From Albula goreensis (Eukaryota > Chordata > Actinopteri > Albuliformes > Albulidae): a DNA stretch of 64,000 nucleotides. Position numbers and translations under genes: made by a program. The stretch spans positions 4,742,141 through 4,806,140 of the forward strand of contig CM040763.1 in assembly GCA_022829145.1 (NCBI GenBank). The letters are read 5' to 3'. Below the pieces are notes generated by a model. The model worked only from the letters and a program-made list of their open reading frames with translations. It ran no database searches and was not told where the DNA came from. Shown here piece after piece: positions 37,619 to 51,204 of the stretch (position 1 is the stretch's first letter; the number at the start of each line of letters is the position of its first letter).

Positions 37619-40600
37619 AAATTAACAAACCATTTTTGAAATCTTCTATCCAAATCCTTCCATCAGCGTTCATTTTGAAGGCTGTTGTAGGCCTAACTGT
37701 ATGCCTGCTCTGACCATGGGATGTGTACATGAGACATGAGTCTGAGGAGCATCCATGCTTCTGCATTGGTTCTGCCTCTACGAAGTGCTCTTAAAAAGGG
37801 TCATGAGAAACCTGTCTTTTGTTCCAAATTCTGGCCTCCACTGTTTTTCCACTAATATTATGAATCATAACAATTTCTGTCTAAATATACTGCAAGGCGA
37901 TGACAACGAGGTCAACCACCAGACATTATCTGTGGAGAAGCAATTGAAATTTGTTGTACGAAAGTTTGGGCTAACTGTGACCTCCGGGAATATAAATAGA
38001 GAAGAAGGAACTAGATTGTGTTAATTAAAAATGTAGTGGTGCTTACATTTTCCATGAGCAAGAAGCTGTGTTTTTATCAGAGAGAAAAATATATTCAAAA
38101 TGAGTAATGGTTGGGAACACTAAAAAATAGTCAAGCTGGTTGTGCTCTCCAGCAGGTAGACCTGGTACATCTTCCTGCATCTGTGTCAATACGTCACATG
38201 TCACACAGCTTCAGTCAACAGGAACTAACCATCTCCTGGAAGCACGTACGGGTCTTTACTTAAGCACCAGATCTGCACTGCCTAATTGACTTTGTCCTCA
38301 TTTATTGACTGACGGTCGGAGAATGGGGGGTTGGGGGCCCTCCATCTCAAAACGCTCCAGAGAGCTGAGGAGGAATGCTCATTTCGTGCTCAACCCATTT
38401 TATTGATCAAAATAATCACTGACACTATGGACAAGATGTAGGCTGTTTCCTCTCTTTGCAGAAACTGACAAGGGACTTTGCTGCTTCTTACCTTACCTTA
38501 CTACTCACTCACAAGCTTTAGAATGAAGAGCTATATCAGAAAGTATTTAAGTAACAAATAAAATAATAAATTATGTGGTCTGACTTAATAACGTTCAAGC
38601 CCTGCTTGAGGTTATTAATATACAATAATGTGCAAAGAGATGATTCCTACAAAATGTGGCCCTTAAATCAAGAAATCTTACAGTTTTCTCTCTGATACAT
38701 GTGACCTCAGCTGGGGTCTTTCTGTTTTCGTGTGCACTTCGGGAACCCGTGTTGAGCGCCAGTATAATTAATCACTGAAGTGTGCGCTGACACAACACAC
38801 ACAGACGGTACAGCTACCTGGGGCGGTGAAAACTTTCTGATAAACACCCAACTCTAAATCACTCACCTCCCTGCAACTACGAGCTAAAGCTGCATTTCTT
38901 AGAAACGACGCCGTTCTTTTCGCTCAACTTTACGGCGGCCTATACATGAGTCAGATCAACTGTATGCCCCACCAAAAACCATGGCAACCCGCGTGGTTAC
39001 CTTTATGTTTTAACATTACACATGAACAAAAACATTACTTAATTTTTGTTATTTTTCCCCTTAAACAGCCTGCAGTTTTTTTATTTATTTATCTATGAGG
39101 AGCCATCTTCTAAAGAATGACTCATCACCGAAGGCCAAAGAAAATGAAGCTATAAATCTACTGCCGCGCTCACAAGAGGGGGAACACGTTCTATTTTCTC
39201 ATACACTTCTGTGTATGACTTGTTTTTTTTTTTTTTTTTTTTGCAGTTGGCATCTTGTCCAGCCCAGTCACTGTCTTGGAGAGCTTTTCAATTAGTTTCC
39301 CCATTTCCCCTGTGGGGACTTATGTCCCTCTCTGTCTGGTACTGATTTAGGCTGTGTACCGACTGTTGGACGGGCAGTCACTTGTACTCCAGATGCTGGT
39401 GCTCCACACTGAGAAAACCCGGGAAGCCAAGTGGACGAATGTCATGCTATTTGGAGCCTGTAACTCTTAGCAACGGTGCTCAGCTGAAAATGGCTGAAAA
39501 TACTACAGATCCCAATAACATATATTATAATCTTTTTTTCTTCTTTTTTTTTGCTCCAAGATAAAACTGCAGGTCATCATATTTATGTTTTGGCATAGCT
39601 AACCAAAGATCTCTAACTGTGTGAAACATAAGAATGATGGCCTGGAATTATTCATTAAAAAAAAACATGAAACACAAAAGAAAAAAATTTTGTTAATTAA
39701 CAAGTCAGTTTTATTTTCAGTCATTTTTAATCGTCAAGTCTGTACAAACTGGTTCCAAGTGAAATTTTTATTTTTTGCTCCTGTGGATATTTCATCTTTT
39801 GTCCTAAGTGCACTTCCAAGATGAGGAGCCCCACATTGTTTTCTTTCTTTCCCTGTGGAGAAAAGTACCCCTACCTTCCCTTCGCTCTGAAAATAAAACA
39901 GATCTGCCGCAATCCGATGTCAGGCTGACGTCAAGTAAGCCAGTCATGCTCACAAGTGGTTCTGTGCGATGAACTGAAGCCCTTCATTGGTCTCGAGGAC
40001 TGGTGAGTGTCAGGGCATCACATAAATTATAGGGGTATCTAACATCATTGAGACCCTTGAAAGGGTATTTCGGTACAGTATATCTGAGCTCAGACTACAC
40101 AATCTCAAGGATGCTTATGGACTAAAATGAACTCAATAACTTTCATCAAAGCCCTCCTAGGCATATACTTAAGAGTTGGGAGTATATGCCTCCTCTTTAG
40201 GCTGCCATCCTATTCTCTTCCTGGCACAATTCATGTGCAAGCCTATCTGCTCTCTGCCTGATTCCCGAACAAAAGCAGGCTTGTTCTAAAAGGACGCTGA
40301 GCTGCAGTCTTTACACATATCATTAATGTTTTATGCCTGCGATGGCTCCAGGTTCATGGAATTAGCTCAGAGAAAAAGTCATAAAATTAACAGCAGTGAA
40401 AACAAAGAGAGCCTGACTCAGCTGCAGCCCTGAAAAAAAAAAAAAATGCCAGCTCCTGTTTTCCGTGCCAGTGCGTTCCGGCTTCAGGGACAACATCTTA
40501 AAACACAAGAACTGCCTGATTCCAACAGACACTTACAACCTCCAAACTCTCACGGAAACACATTTTAGAGATATATATATACACCAAGAGACATTAACCC

Positions 40601-41379
40601 AATGACAGTTAAGCTTCTTCTTTTTTTTTTATTTAGATTACAGCTCACTTGAGTCCAGTTGTTTTCCCAGGTTAGCTGCATCGGATGCATGAGGCCATAT
40701 TTATATAGAGTGGAAAACTAGCACCGAGGGTGCCAATTATAAAGAGTGAAGTAAGCATAGAGCAGTGCCATGGGACCACCCAAGTCATGCCGTCCCTGTA
40801 ACACCTTTACCAGCTAACAATATACATGAGCTTATGGCCATGCCATGCAGAATGTCAGTCTGTAATTGAAGTGCGAGAAATTTAAGGGTGTGCTTTATGA
40901 TACTGTGATATCGAGGCTTCGTGAACACAGCAATAGGAGGAGCTACAATCACGTGTCAACCACCGGCTCATATGAACCACAACTTGTGCTCCCCAAAGGA
41001 AAATACAATGATCCAATCAGAGTGTTAATGACGGGTCAAGGTAGCTCTGCCCGTTTTGGATTCATGACTCCATTTTCGCCCATTGCTAGCGAATGGTGCT
41101 TAAGACTTAAGGCTGAAACTGAAACATGCAAAGCAGTCAACAGGCTTACAATAAAAATATACATCAAATGGACTTCCTCATAAGAGGCATATGTGAACCT
41201 TGTCATTAATAAAACAAGACAGCAAATAGCTGCCATCAATACTGCATTCTGATGAAGTGAGTAAGAAATGAGGGAATCAATGGGCAGAATATAAGCGATG
41301 ACCTAGGCCGCGTGTCTGTGTCAAAATGTTGCAAATGTCAACCACTGACATTAGCTACGTAATCACTGCGTCATCGTGC

Positions 41380-42320
41380 CTGTGAAAGTAATGGTCACGT
41401 TCTCCACTTCGCATCGCATTTTCTGTGACCGCCAACGTAGCAGGGATTTCGCATGATTTATGAACCCGCCTCTAAATCAAAAACGTGGCTTGCTTGCTCG
41501 CTCGGAACGCGTTTCGGGCGGGCGGCGAAACCTGGAGTCTATTAGCCGCTTCGCATTTGCATGGCCCTGTGGCTCAGGGAGGTAAACGGGGAGGGGTTGG
41601 GGGGATAAACAGGCGAGACGTGGACAGGAAGCTCTTAAATCATTAGCGGACGAGACGGGATCACGAGCGCGTTGACAAAGCGCCGGCCTTGCTGGGCGGG
41701 TGAGTACATAGAGGAGCATTAGGGGCCTGTCCAGGGGCGACACTCATTCCCCTCCATCACGCGGAAAGAGGTGACAGGCCTCGGCCCATCGCGGCCCGAA
41801 TTTCCATTCGCTCGAACGGAAAGTTAAACATTTTTACCGTAGGAAATATGTCACTAGGCCAACTCCCCAGACCTGACAGCCAACTCGTTCGTCATTATGG
41901 AAATCAGGCTACGAGCTGCCACCGCTAACTCGTGTCTGTGTGAGAGACAAAAAAAAATGAGAAAAAGATGGATAGAAAAGGAGAGGAAGAAAGAGCGTTT
42001 GCGTTATCGTTGTGGATGCCTCTAACATCTGTGTTTACGGCATGGCACGGTGTCCGGGAGAAACTCCTGATATGAGCCGACACACAGCGAGCGCGTGCAG
42101 AAATGACTGATGCGGTGAAATGGCACACAAAATGAGCTGGAGCTCAACGCCGCGCGTGGCTTCGGGCCCCGTCCGATCCTATTATTTGCGGTCTGGTGGA
42201 AAACACCTTGTGTGGCATTGGGTCTCGGTGAGAGCGCACGAGTTACGGTTTTCTGCAGGTGTCATCCCGGGAAGCGCGGCTCGACACAAAATGGCAGCGC
42301 AATATCCTCCACAAATTTGT
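41380..42320. promoter_or_regulatory. CpG-rich intronic block
   Basis: CpG dinucleotides are dense here, unlike the surrounding intron: clusters such as GCTCGCTCGGAACGCGTTTCGG and GCGCGTTGACAAAGCGCCGG occur between 41380 and 41860, with more near 42080-42320. A perfect POU octamer ATTTGCAT sits at 41555-41562. It could be an intragenic CpG island, enhancer or alternative promoter. No exon or start site is supported. Confidence 0.45.
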
Positions 42321-42802
42321 GGGTGTCGGGTCTTAACTGGAGCTCCTGATCTCAGCAGAGCGATGAGAGCGTCTGTGCCACCCCCTGAGCAGTGGCTCCG
42401 GTGAAATAAGGAACTTGGCGAAGAACATTTGAGGAAGAAGCTTTGGAAAACAAATTTTGCGAAAGAACATGAAGCTGGTGCCCCACAGAGCCTTTGTGTG
42501 GGCTGGCTGGGACACAGGACCTTCCACGATCTACCCTGGTCACCACAGCCACATCTAAACAGGATGGGGAGGGGGCGTACACAGCAAAAACAAGCCAATA
42601 AATAAACGCTCTACAGAACGCTTGGATCTTCTTCATGTCATGTGTGCAGAGATCATTCAGCTCTGAAAATTATCTTTTTTTTTTCTAATCAACAGGGAAG
42701 TTACTTATTCTGAATTTCCATTATCAATATACAGATTTTAAAATAAAATAAAAATTTCAAATACATAGAGGGAATTTGGGGGTACACAGAATAATAGTTG
42801 GG

Positions 42803-42915
42803 GGCTGGGTTGTATCAAACACATTGCAGGTTCATTTCCCTGGTAGAACACTCTACTGTACCATTGGGCAAAACAAAAAAACCTAAACATGCCTAAATGT
42901 AAATGCAAATTTATT
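42803..42915 (+). mobile_element. SINE fragment, plus orientation
   Basis: It reads as the head and middle of a tRNA-derived fish SINE: GCTGGGTTGTATC, then a box-B-like TGCAGGTTCATTTCCC, then TACCATTGGGCAAAAC and ATGTAAATGCAAATTTAT. It is diverged and lacks the 3' end. Confidence 0.6.
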
Positions 42916-43110
42916 TTTTTAAACTGATAGCAGGTTTGAATGGTGAGCAATAACACCAAATACTAGTTTCCCCTGAGCCATTCACTGTCTGAAAATCAGT
43001 ATGTCCTGGTTAAACAGGAAAGATGAGGGTTTTGCCGGCCTGAGCCAGTAACCGTGCAGACACACTGTGGTACTGTGCCAGCACATCACGTGCCAGCCTC
43101 ATTCACATGT

Positions 43111-43332
43111 ACATTACAGGCGTTTAGTGGACAGTCTTAGCCAAAGCAGCTTTCACACTTTCATTTTTTTTTTTACACGCAATCCATTTATTCAGCTGTA
43201 CATTTACTGAAGCAATTCGGCTTAGATACTTCACTCTGGCATTACACAGCAGTGCCCCCAACTGGGAGCCGAACCTGCAACCTCTGAGTGTGGAGCCCGT
43301 TTCCCTACCCATTACATTACACCAACGCCTCA
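43111..43332 (-). mobile_element. Near full-length SINE, minus orientation
   Basis: On the plus strand it starts with the reversed tail (ACATTACAGGCGTTTAGTGG, CAAAGCAGC), then CATTTATTCAGCTGTACATTTA and a reversed tRNA-like head (GAGCCGAACCTGCAACCTC, CCGTTTCCCTACCCATTACA). The order and length of about 220 bp match a common fish SINE. It carries an internal poly-T insert. Confidence 0.7.
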
Positions 43333-43909
43333 TCTAATCTGGCGCTCATTTCCGAACAGGCCGTTGGAGAGAATGCGCCTCCGGGCCGGCCGCCCACCAG
43401 GGGAGGATTATGGGTAAGTTCAGAGTCAGAGGGTGTCACGCGCTCCACTCATGGTGATGGAGCATCCCTGACTGAGCAAGCGAAGAGAGCGAATCTTTTT
43501 TTTTTGCCCCCTTTGTTCCTGGCACCGGAGCTGCGGAACTCTATAACATCCCTACTAACATCCCTACGGCGCTGTCCGCGCACGTCTCTCATCGCAATGC
43601 AATATCGACTGGGTAATAAAATAAACACTAATAGCGATGCGCATTTATTAAACAAGTCAACTGGCAGTATATCAAAGGGCGATGAGGAGCCTCGGTCCGC
43701 TCTCTATCCACACAGAGAGGAGATGCGCTTAGACCACACCATAGGGAGCGCTTTCAACGGCCTGTCTCAGTACAGTAAGGGGAAAAAAAGAGAGAGGGAA
43801 ACAGAAAAAGAGGGGGGAAAAAAGCAAACAGTACTTTTCTCTTTTATAATTCAAGAGCTCCAGCTTTATTTTTTGAAACCACATATCCATGTCAGCTTTT
43901 CCAAGTAAT

Positions 43910-43930
43910 AAAAAAAAAAAAAAAAAAAAA
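43910..43930. repeat. Poly-A tract
   Basis: 21 A on the plus strand in the long intron. Confidence 0.85.
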
Positions 43931-45579
43931 CAGACACATTATAGGCAGTCATCTGGGCTCAACTAGAAGTCTTTATTTATTTATATGACTGGAGTGCATG
44001 TTGTTTACTGTTCTTTTCACCGAGTCAGAAAACGTCTTCCATGGGGAAAATGTACGCATGGACAGCACACAACTTAAGGGAAGAACAAAACTCTATTAGA
44101 AGCTAAGGTATGAATTAATTATCCCACCAACATCTCACCACAGTTTCATTCCTAAGGATTTGGTTAAATGCCACTAACGCAAAAAGCTGTAAAAAAAAAC
44201 TAGCATCTGTCTCAGAAATCAGGAAAAATGTACCTTCACTGAAATAGTGCATGAGAACAACACAAAATAGGAACAACATAAACTGCAAAATCTTTCCAGG
44301 TTGAGTTCTGTAAGCTCAACACAGGGTCGCCATTGTAAATGATTTAAAGATTGAATTCCACATTGACACAAGGCACTATTTTTACACAGAGAGATTTCAA
44401 TGCACAGCAAAGCTTGCCAGGTCACACAGTAGCAGCAGAGACATCGGGGGGCTTGAGTACAGGCATGACGCAGTGTCCCTACACCCCGGAGGACTTAAGA
44501 CTGTGTATGTAAATGACAAGCAAAAATGACAGGACGAGCAGCCTGTTCTCCTCATCTTGTGTTCTTATGTAAAACAGACCGGCTGCATGGAAACGGGGGG
44601 GCTACCATCTCCAGTTTGATCAACTCGAGAGCCCTCTGGTCCAAGTTAAAGGGGTGTAAAGATCACCATGAGCCGTGCACACCGAGCAAGACCGGACTGA
44701 AGATTCGGCTGTAGAAATGAGGACTTATTACAGCTTCTCCCAGGCCTACGGTCTCAAAGCCCCGGCCATATATTACCCTGATAAATATTGTCTGACTCAG
44801 CCAAAGACCCCATTGTTGTGCCAGACCACTTTAATGACGGAAACTGATAAGCGGCCAGAAGTGTCGCATGAGATGTAAAGCAGAAATGGGATCCAATTTA
44901 TCTTGGGAACTGTCATTTTCGAAAAGATGAAACACACTTCTGTGGCACATTGGAAATTAGCCAAAAAAATGTGCCCAACAGTATATGTGAAATTTAAAAG
45001 GACAGAAATATTTTACATGCATAAAATCAGTGCTTTAGAAATGAAGACATGGGTGGGTTGTGTGTTTATGGCACATTTCTTTTATGCCTGATTTCATTTG
45101 TTGGTCATGCAAAATCAATGCTAGAATAACACTGATATTGAATGACCATGGAAAATTGAGCACAGCAATACAAATTTTCACTTGTGTGTGTGTGTGAGTG
45201 TGTATATTACATATTTCTTTTAACATTGTATTTAGTACAAGAAATAAATACACTTTCAATTTATGATAAATTAAGAATCATCAATTAACTGATGGTTAGA
45301 CAAGCACAGGCTCATAAAAACTGGGTCCATGCTCTGATGTGGAATGACTTAACCAAACTGGTTAACTGCCACTTCAGACACACTGCTATCACAGAAGGGT
45401 GGGCACAGAGTCCTGGGGTTGGCCTACGTGAACCGTGAAATAATAAACCACATCAGCCAACCACCAATCAGATCCACCCTCACAAATCTACTGGCACCAA
45501 TCAGATTGCGGGAAGCAAACATTTCAAAGGTTAAAATAAGCAGAGGCTCTATCAGAACGGCTGTAGTGGAGGCTAGGGA

Positions 45580-45792
45580 CTGCCGGGTGGCTCAGCTCAT
45601 TAAAATCACTGGACTTGAGGGTGGTGACACACTCTGCGGTGGGGAAATGACTGCTGACCATGCCGGGGGCGAGACCAGTCAGCAGGCCCTGTAGGGGTTC
45701 ACATGATTGGTGCATAATTGGCTGCAGAGTCGGCCCAGGAGGGAAGGTTGTGCTTGGCAGGGAAGCTTGTTTGAGCTCTCCCCAAAAGGCAG
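45580..45792 (+). mobile_element. Second SINE family, near full length
   Basis: It opens with a tRNA-like head (CCGGGTGGCTCAGCTCATTA, then ATCACTGGACTTGAG). The body (TTCACATGATTGGTGCATAA, TTGGC, CAGAGTCGGCCCAGGAGGG, TTGGCAGGG) matches the wording of another fish SINE with a GTGCATAATTGG core. It differs from the family at 43111. Confidence 0.6.
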
Positions 45793-46409
45793 AGTAAATT
45801 ACAGCCATGAGATGGGCTGAAAAATATGATTGGTTGAAACCACACTGGTTAAAAAAAAAAAACTTAATAAAAACATATATAACATATATATCATGCTCTT
45901 TACATACCATGAGGGCCAGCCATAAAGTGAATTTTTTCTTCTTTCAAAGCACTTTCAAACCTTTTTCTTCCATTATACTCAATTTTATTACATAAAATAT
46001 CATAATAATATTCTGATTGAAAGTGTAAGGAAAAAACATATTATTTCAAAAATGATAAAATATAAAAATGAAAATTTGTTTTGTTTAACTCCATTTAGCC
46101 ACACAATCATATTATAAATATGTAACATTCATTAATTAGACAACTTGATGAATAGTCTAACTCCATTTCCTATGTAAATATTTTCTACCATAATATGGGA
46201 GAACAGCTGAGGAGTTTTCATATCCATACATTTTGGATAATAAATTTCATCTTGAGCGAATAATACAGTCATATTCATGAGAGCAAAACCCAGGGTGACA
46301 TTTTGCTTACCCAATAAAGAAAACAGAACATGAGTAATTCAGACATTAGTTTGACTTTCATATAATGTGGAAGTGTGCATAACAACAAATTATATTCTAC
46401 AATACCAAT

Positions 46410-46429
46410 GTTCTATTTGTAAATAGAAC
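46410..46429. repeat. 20-bp palindrome GTTCTATTT..AAATAGAAC
   Basis: Perfect 9-bp arms around a GT spacer. The core CTATTT...AAATAG resembles two MEF2-type half-sites. Confidence 0.75.
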
Positions 46430-47584
46430 ACCAAGCATCAACACCAGGTAAAGAATCTGAAAAGTGAGACATTTACATCATAAGACGTATTAATCGCTCA
46501 TTACTATAACAGTGCTTTTATATCATAAAATGTGATGATATGTCACAGATTATATCTCTTTTGGAAAAAAAAAAAAATTCCTGTACAAAATATCATGAAC
46601 TGGTAAGATTATAGATATTAACGCTTCCTTTCATAGTGATTCAAACAATGAAATACTGACATAGACCGCGATAAATCTGTGTATTACAACCATTATGAAG
46701 GCCATGTATTGCATATTTCATGTATAAAACACCAGCAGGTGTACACAGAGCTTAAATGTGAATAATCAGAAAGAGAAACTCCGGCTTTTTGTGCTGGACT
46801 CTCACTACACTCCCCACAGCAGCCTTGACCAAAATAGTGAGCTGCATTTGCGCCCTGCTTGCAAAAAAAAAAAAAAACATGAATACACAGCAACATTCAT
46901 ATTTATAGAGTGCGTTCTTCCTTTGCCCTCGCATGGCCTTGTAGGAAAGGTTTACCTTTTCTCTTCACGCACATTGCAAACAAGGTGAGACAGTGAAGAC
47001 TTGGACAAGAGCTGCAAGTGTTTAACACTTTGCCAATGACTGAAACCAATTTTAAGGCCTCCATTCAGGCTGTGATAAAACCTCAATCGCAGGCTGTGGG
47101 TTTTGTCAATTGCTGGAAGACAATAGAAGCCAACTATGCTTTTGTACGGAATTGTATGAATCTAATAAAATATCCGGCCTTGGCTTCTTGAGAGGATTAA
47201 ACGAAAAAGCTGAAAAAAAACAGGAAAAAAAGGGGAAAGAAAGGTGTGACGCCTCCCTCTCCGCACATTTGTTCTTGTGTTTCTTTCGTGAACCCTCGGT
47301 TCTGTGTACATCCCAGTGAGAGCTGAGAAAATAAACTCCATCCTCACAGACCTGACCTCTCCAAAACGCTCACCAGCTCCCTATTCATTACCAGCACTTT
47401 CACAGTAAGACGGAGCTGAGAGTGAGAGCGAGGGCACTCACTTAAACTGTAGTACAGCCAGCAACCTCAGTGTGCAGCTTTAATTTCTCCCTGAGAAAGA
47501 AAGCAGAGCACTCAGCCAGCTTTGCTCCAGAACCTTCCCCCCATTAATAAAATTACTTTGACCTCCGTAAAAATGCTCTGTGCC

Positions 47585-47626
47585 TATGTAACAATACAGT
47601 GTGTATAACACTACTGTATTTACATA
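47585..47626. repeat. 42-bp imperfect hairpin
   Basis: TATGTAACAATACAGTGT pairs with ACACTACTGTATTTACATA around a GTATA-like loop, with a few mismatches and bulges. Confidence 0.65.
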
Positions 47627-48769
47627 AACGGACATATAGGACTGTTATTGAGATAGCACTGAAACACTTTTCTGTCATTTTGTGTCTCAACTGCATTCAA
47701 GACAGTTGCCTCCTGTTCACTTTGTTGACTATAGAATAGTAATCGTAGTTGTTGTAGCACACCATTCACACCATGAAAGTGCTGTAGTACATGATTACAG
47801 TTGGCATAACAGGAAAAACTAAGACCAGCTTACAAATAAAAGACATGTTTTGGACTTTGTGTTATACAGCCCTGAATTCAATCAGCATTAAAAAATAAAA
47901 GCAAATCAGCATATATTCATCTCAAATACAAATTGGCAAGTTAATTTAGGTGATCGCTCAATTTGCCAGAATTGTGTTTGTGAAGAACTGGATTCGTTTT
48001 TGAAAGTCAAAATTAAGAACGAATGAAGACTGAATCCACACCAGTCTTTGTTAAGGCACAAATTGAAGACAACGCATTAGATTAGCAGGACTGGGGCCTG
48101 TTAAGTACAGATGTGAAGTTAATTATGAGTCAAACTCAGGGCCAAATGTTGACTGAATCCAGGTTACAGTGTTGTCCCCACCGAGAACTCATGGAACGTA
48201 ATTACAGAGCACACGAAACTTCAGAAGCTAGTAGTGGTACAAGGAGATGGTTAAATCCATAAACATGTCACACACTGCCAATGTTGCTAGCCTGAATAAG
48301 CCTTTTGCTTTACAACTAATTTTAAAAAATATTTTTATCACCAATCATTTGTCCCCGTTTTCCCAACCTGAAGTCAGCTGGAGTAACTGATCTGAAACCT
48401 TTACTGTAATTGTGAAACCTGCCTGTCGGCTTCAGGAGAGAGCTTGGAGAGCATGTGACCCCCAGGTTCAGGCGACGGCTAACCTCGCTTCTTCCCACAC
48501 TGCAGGCACACCACAAATTACATACTGTCTGATAATTTGTGGTGGATGATCAGGAGGCCAGCATATACTTGGTTTATACATCTGCAGGAACCCAGCCTGA
48601 CCAGGTGTGGCCACTAGAGACCAATGAGACCGACAGAAACTACTAAGTTTTTCTTGAAGTTTTGCTTCTTCAACGGATCACTTACAGGTCTATGCTTATG
48701 CCATCCCATCTTGCATGTGAGACTTTTAACCCTCTCAAGGACTTTAAGAACTCTTATTTCCACTTAATG

Positions 48770-48813
48770 CACTTTGAGTTGGAGTCTGCAAAATGCCTGT
48801 AATGTAATGTAAG
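48770..48813 (+). mobile_element. SINE tail fragment
   Basis: The phrase GAGTCTGCAAAATGCCTGTA ATGTAATGTAAG is the 3' end of the SINE family seen at 43111 (reversed there). The head is missing. Confidence 0.6.
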
Positions 48814-48924
48814 TAAGCTTCAGTCCAGCCATGCTCTGGTGAGGCTGGGCCACCTGTTGCCTCACCAATGCAGACCTCTGGCCATATCCGGTAATGGTGT
48901 GACTGAGCAATGAACACCTGATTG

Positions 48925-48975
48925 CAGAGCTCACGCCTCAGTGACTTTAAAGTGTGAGCTACCTGGAGACCCCTG
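48925..48975 (-). mobile_element. SINE head fragment, minus orientation
   Basis: The reverse complement (GGGTCTCCAGGTAGCTCACA, CTTTAAAGTCACTGAGGCGTGAG) resembles the head of the SINE at 45580. Only about 50 bp can be matched. Confidence 0.4.
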
Positions 48976-49448
48976 CTAGTTACTTCTTCTGATGACCACT
49001 GAGTCTCAAGTAGCAATCTAAGCCAAACCAATCAACCCCCAGAAAACTGGAGACACCAATAAAATGTCAGCAAGCCCAGCTCAGCAAGGTTATCAAGACA
49101 ATCTGGAGTCAAGAGTACGCTGCTGAAAGACAAGGGCGGGAAAACAAAACGCCTTGTTCTCAACGTCACCCTTCTAAAAACAGGCTCTCGATCAAGGAGA
49201 ACACAGAAGAGGCAGAAGCAAAACCTAAGACAGCACAAGCAGAGAAAAGCCCTGAGAAAGAGCTTCAGTGTTATATGAGATGTAAAATCGGTGAAACACG
49301 ACAGTGCTGGAGGGCTGTTTATTGACTGTTCTCTCTAATGAACTGCAGTGTTTGTTCTCCCCCCTCTCCACCCAAAAATTTCCCCTGACCACCTGAGGTG
49401 AGGAGAGATATCTCTGGGCCTGTCTATGCTGGATGGAATACGTTTTCC

Positions 49449-49469
49449 TTTTTTTTTTTTTTTTTTTTT
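49449..49469. repeat. Poly-T tract
   Basis: About 20 T on the plus strand. Similar tracts at 49847-49861 and 50217-50229 make this part of the intron homopolymer-rich. Confidence 0.8.
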
Positions 49470-51167
49470 AAAGTCAGTGCTCTATGAAATGTGAAATTAA
49501 TATCTATGTCTTTAGGCTGGATGTGAATTATGTTACATTGTGTCATTTATTTATGTACAAGATTTATGTCTAAACCCCCCGTTTCATAACCAACGCTTCA
49601 GTGTGCATCTCCGCAATTCAAATCAGCACTTTAGAAAATAAATACACGTCTCGCTAACCTGTAACACTGTATATATATATATATAAGACAAGCATTTTGA
49701 CACCGTTAGATTACTAGACATAGTGCCTTCTAGCCTCTGATTTCAAATGAAGGTACATTACTGGAAAAACACCCTATACTGCTATTTTTCAGTATTTACC
49801 CAGCATCATTTTCCAAAAATACCACCCCATCCCAGCTTTTGAAATTTTTTTTTTTTTTTTTAATAAATAAAGAAGAGGATTGCCACGTGTCGAACAGGCT
49901 TTTTTACCCAGAAGTCATGCATTAGGAACACTGGCTCTCTGAATTATGAATACACACAGCTCCTGGGAGGGTATGGAGGCACTCCTCACACGTGGATCGC
50001 CCCAGACGACGGGTGGAGGGCGGGGCCAAATGCCGCAAGTCCAGTCCCGCACTGTTGTAAGTCCCCTCGGGGGTGGGGGGGAGGAGCTTCAGCCCCTCTT
50101 TACTTGCCAAAAAAATCCTGCATGCAAGGTAAGCCTAAGCTTAAATAAACACAAATGAAAAAATCTGACATAATTCTTCCCTTCTCTGCAGGATCTACCA
50201 GTCCACATTCATTTTATTTTTTTTTTTTTCACCATGTCGTCCCGACCATCCAAGCAAAGGAAAAACGGCTGGACAGATATTACTCTGCCACAATTCGCGG
50301 CCCTGAATTGGATTTGCTCCAAGACATTAATCCAGCATTTTTTTTTTTCTCTCATCTGTCCTAAAACAAATGTCAATAGAAAGACAAATATATGTAAGGG
50401 AAACTGAAAACTCAGCCTGAATTTATGCATAAAAGAGAAGACATAGAATCCTAGGAGTGACACTGGTAATTAAAGCAAGCGGGCGTATCAATGGTGAACA
50501 CATATGCAAATTCACTGTCACATGTAACATGTAAGCTTTGTAAGAAACCTGTAACTGGTGTCTGCAAAGCAAATGAATGGTAATTGCTTAGGAGATAACA
50601 GATACAATGGAATCCAGGAACAAAAACAAACCAGAGCAATAAAATATAATAAAGGCAAGAAAATTACTGACACCATACTACTGAAAAAAAGTCACATGAT
50701 GCTGTTTTCTTCTCCTTTTGCCTCTAACATTGACCATCTCTCCATATGTTTTTGATGTGCTGCCAGCATAATCATTTTTAATTCCTTTACGAATATGACA
50801 GCAATCTCGATCTGACCAGGGTACATAAATCAATCAATAGTGCGAGGAAAATCTCAAGCAGCAAATAACTCTGATGAAATAAGACTTTCTGTTGCTATGG
50901 TATTGGATATCGTATCTGATAGAGGCATGCCATCAACATACCTGACAGAGCTGCACAAACATCTTACAATATCAATATATTTACTTCAGAACAGGCAGAA
51001 ACAAAGAAGGGAAAAAAACACTGCATTCCTTATGCTCCATGGTCCTGGGCTGGAGGCTTTGTGTGGTGTATACTGTATGTGGGAAATGGGAAGAAAAATC
51101 AAATTAAGATTAAAATGCGATTGGTGGAACTGTCATCTGCAGAGACACGAAAGACTGAGATAACGCG

Positions 51168-51168
51168 T

Positions 51169-51203
<35 letters not shown>

Positions 51204-51204
51204 C
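51168..51204. repeat. GT microsatellite with GC end
   Basis: GT dinucleotides passing into GCGTGCGTGCGC on the plus strand. A second GT run lies at 51444-51468. Confidence 0.9.

Noticed and set aside
43288..43908. Plus-strand open frame of 206 codons
   Set aside because: It begins inside a reversed SINE, runs through low-complexity GA sequence and shows no family resemblance.
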